From Chloroflexi bacterium UBA4733 (GTDB lineage Bacteria; Chloroflexota; UBA4733): DNA of 15,435 bases. A program made the position numbers and the translations under genes. Below, one piece after another: positions 13,512 through 15,435 of this stretch. Below the pieces are notes generated by a model. That model was given only the letters and a program-made list of their open reading frames with translations. It had not been told where the DNA came from and searched no databases. Where the stretch lies: contig DHIZ01000086.1 in assembly GCA_002404055.1 (NCBI GenBank), positions 1 through 15,435 of the forward strand, written 5' to 3'. How positions within the stretch are numbered: position 1 is the first letter of the stretch; every line of letters starts with the position of its first letter.

Positions 13512-14294
13512 TCACGTCGTCCGCAGTCCTGCTTCCAGCGGCGTGTCGAAGGTGTGATAGCTCGCCCACTGCGGATCAGCGTTGCCGTCGGCAAAGACGA
13601 AACAGGCATACACACTGGGGGCACAACGGCGGCGATACTGAAGCAGGTTGCTCAGCTCCTGCTCCGCCGTGAGTTTGCCGTTGTCGTTCCAGCCTCGGCG
13701 CTGCTGCGCGTCTTCCGTGCCCACGTCGTCGGAACCACATTCCCCGATATAGATGGGCCAATCCTTCGGCAACAGTCCTCGCCGTATCGCCTCCTGATGC
13801 CGTAAGGCCCACCAGGGTGCGGAGCCGTCGATACTGAGCGACCAGTATTCGTGCAGGTCGATCCCGTCGGGTCGCGCGCCGTCCAATCCGGCCAGCAGCG
13901 CGGCCCAGCCCGGCCAGTCCGGCGTCCCCATGCTGAAGCTGCCGAGGACGACCAGACCGCCATAGCCCAGCGCCCGCAACGTTGCCCGGAAGGCCAGATA
14001 CTGCTCCGCCGTCCGGCTGGTCGCCGAGCACTCGTTGCGAAAGCAGATCGCCTCCGGCGCCGCGCCGCCCGCCTGCTGCAGCGCCTGCCAGACCGTGTGC
14101 GCCCAACTCGCGCCATCGGCGCAGTCCCCATCATCGGGCAGGTAGGGCCGGTAGTAGACGAACCGGGCGCCCGCGGCACGGGCCACGGGGATCGCTGCGG
14201 CGTCGCATACTTTGACCACCGGCGCTCCTTGCGCCGCCCGCGCCACCGCCGCCGGAGCGCTGCCCGGCAGGAGATGAAAGCCAAAGGCCGGCAT
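13512..14294 (-). CDS. Glycoside hydrolase-like TIM-barrel protein in the head module
   Basis: The protein has 260 residues and starts at an ATG preceded by GGGAGG five to six bases upstream, 10 bp after the portal stop. It looks like a (beta/alpha)8 glycosidase of the clan GH-A type. An Asn-Glu pair (N87-E88, in CFRNECS) follows one strand, as for the acid/base residue of that clan. His-Glu-Tyr (148-150, DLHEYWS) follows another strand. A second Glu (E185, in IYIGECGSDD) sits where the nucleophile is expected. Strand-like stretches such as ARFVYYRP, LVVLGSF and IYIGECG alternate with amphipathic helices. No signal peptide or membrane segment is visible, so it would act inside the producing cell or on the virion. 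A plausible substrate is a glucan or peptidoglycan-type glycan, but the sequence does not show which. Its place between portal and prohead protease is unusual. It could also be an inactive structural barrel. Confidence 0.6.
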   Translation of the reverse strand: MPAFGFHLLPGSAPAAVARAAQGAPVVKVCDAAAIPVARAAGARFVYYRPYLPDDGDCADGASWAHTVWQALQQAGGAAPEAICFRNECSATSRTAEQYLAFRATLRALGYGGLVVLGSFSMGTPDWPGWAALLAGLDGARPDGIDLHEYWSLSIDGSAPWWALRHQEAIRRGLLPKDWPIYIGECGSDDVGTEDAQQRRGWNDNGKLTAEQELSNLLQYRRRCAPSVYACFVFADGNADPQWASYHTFDTPLEAGLRTT

Positions 14295-14304
14295 GCGTTC
14301 CTCC

Positions 14305-15435
14305 CTATAGGCTGCTCCCCAAGCTGGCGCGTTCCTCGCGTCGCGCTGCCACGCGGCTTTCCGCCAGCTCCTGCTGCACCACGCGCGCTCCCGCGTGATC
14401 CTGTGCCGGCGCCGCCGCCGTTGCCGCCGGCTGCGGCTGCGGCGCCGTGCCGGGAGCCCCGTGCAGCGACCCTTGAATCAGGTCCGGCTCGAACAGCACC
14501 GACGTGCCGAAGACGAAGATGCGCCCGATGCCCGGCGGTTCGCCGCCGTCCTCTTCCACCGCCTGATCGACCGACAAAGTGCCGTTGCGGATGGCCAGGT
14601 CGCGGGCCTGCATCGCCTGCAGGCGGTCTTCCTCATCGCCCATGTCGCGGAACGATGCCTGCAGCTCCGGCGCGTCGAACTCCTGCCAGATCAGCGGGTT
14701 GAATATCTCGTCGCAGAGCCAGCGCGTCAGCGGGAAGGTGGACTTCCGCTTGAGCACCGTGGATTGCTCCTCGGCGTAGCCTTTGCCGCCCAGCCCACCG
14801 TGTTCCGGCGCGAAGCCCATTTCCTGCGGCGTCACGTCCAGCGCCGCACAGGTCACCTCGACCAGCCAGCGCGCAAACTCCACGCTGAACTCGAAAGTCT
14901 TGAAGGCGTGGAAGCTCGTCCCTGCCGGCACCCATTGCAGCTTGTGCAGCGCGCGCGTGTCGCCGGCCATGATGCCGTCCCACCACTCGCGCAACTCCCG
15001 CAACTGCCGGGCATCCGTCCCCGGCGGCGCCACCGCCACACCCTCGGGGAGCGTGCCGTCGCTGAAGAAATCGAGCCGGAAACGCGCGTAGCGCAGCGCC
15101 TCGTTGATATGCCACAGAAATTGCTCGACTGCTGAGAACCCATAGGGCGTGTGATTGCGGCGGTTCTTCGGCGCGTAGATTAGCTCGTCGGCCCGGAACG
15201 AATCCCGCGCCACGCCATACAGGTACTGCTGATAGGCGGGAGCCGGTGGCGGTGGCGTGTCGCCCTGCACGCTCAACAACGGCTTGATCGTGGCCCCGTC
15301 CAGCAGGCGCAAGCCGTGCAGCTTGCCGCCCAGCGTCCGCCACTTCCAGATGCTGACGGCGTCGATGACGAAGTAGTCCTCCAACACCCGCCGTAGCCAG
15401 CCCTGCCAGGTGTGCTGCCGGTCGGGGAAGGCGAA
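14305..15435 (-). CDS. Phage portal protein (5' end outside window)
   Basis: The frame is open to the window edge, so the N-terminus is missing; 376 residues are visible. The portal is the dodecameric ring at the capsid vertex through which DNA is packaged and to which the head-tail connector binds. The visible part begins with an aromatic/basic helix (RQHTWQGWLRRVLEDYFV). It continues through the typical portal segments: a PYGFSAVEQ motif, a WWDGIMAG region, then DVTPQEMGFAPEHGGLGG followed by a helix ending at a conserved FPLTRWLCDEIFNPLIW stretch. The last 60 or so residues are a Pro/Ala/Gln-rich, charged tail, common in portals. The stop codon (14305-14307) overlaps the ribosome binding site of the next gene, so the two are tightly linked. 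The family call rests on motif layout and on the position directly before the protease and capsid genes. The GTG at 15385-15387 is in frame but is probably internal. Confidence 0.88.
   Translation of the reverse strand, partial: FAFPDRQHTWQGWLRRVLEDYFVIDAVSIWKWRTLGGKLHGLRLLDGATIKPLLSVQGDTPPPPAPAYQQYLYGVARDSFRADELIYAPKNRRNHTPYGFSAVEQFLWHINEALRYARFRLDFFSDGTLPEGVAVAPPGTDARQLRELREWWDGIMAGDTRALHKLQWVPAGTSFHAFKTFEFSVEFARWLVEVTCAALDVTPQEMGFAPEHGGLGGKGYAEEQSTVLKRKSTFPLTRWLCDEIFNPLIWQEFDAPELQASFRDMGDEEDRLQAMQARDLAIRNGTLSVDQAVEEDGGEPPGIGRIFVFGTSVLFEPDLIQGSLHGAPGTAPQPQPAATAAAPAQDHAGARVVQQELAESRVAARREERASLGSSL

Overview
The window is a high-GC stretch in which every gene I can support lies on the minus strand. 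It is the head-to-tail morphogenesis operon of a long-tailed (siphovirus-like) bacteriophage or prophage, read here from high to low coordinates. The host is probably a member of the Chloroflexota. That is an inference from high GC, frequent GTG starts, and two GC-rich palindromic intergenic elements (9796-9822 and 12846-12875) of a kind I recall from Chloroflexota chromosomes. No terminase, integrase, lysis gene or replication gene is inside the window, so a free phage, a prophage and a domesticated particle (for example a gene-transfer-agent-like element) cannot be told apart.

Head module (15435 to about 5868): a portal cut by the window edge; a TIM-barrel glycoside-hydrolase-like protein; a C39/papain-like cysteine peptidase-like protein; a HK97-type prohead protease fused to a scaffold, with a strong internal start for the scaffold alone; a major capsid protein with an apparent Ig/FN3-like domain inserted in the middle; a small unknown protein; a large protein of about 740 residues that looks like a carbohydrate-binding beta-sandwich followed by an alpha-toroid; a small beta-rich protein; and a head-tail connector. 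Tail module (5785 to 53): a HK97 gp10-like neck protein, a tail terminator, the tail tube protein, a tail assembly chaperone with a second-frame extension, the tape measure, and a hub or baseplate protein.

The most unusual feature is a family of thirteen copies of a 21-bp sequence (minus-strand consensus ATGAGTGCTTACGTGGCACAT). They form six intergenic clusters, each just upstream of a late gene. Copies repeat at 23-24 bp, have a variable centre between two conserved 8-base blocks, and most can be read as a start codon followed by a tiny peptide of the form SAxVAH. They resemble in position, not in sequence, the start-associated sequences of some mycobacteriophages. They may be regulatory sites, translated leaders or recombination joints.

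The second unusual feature is the set of predicted enzymes (glycosidase-like, peptidase-like, toroid/CBM-like) embedded in the head genes rather than at the tail tip or lysis cassette. They suggest either capsid-associated glycan handling or acquired cargo genes. There are no gene-free stretches over 300 bases; the longest non-coding gaps hold the repeats and hairpins listed below.
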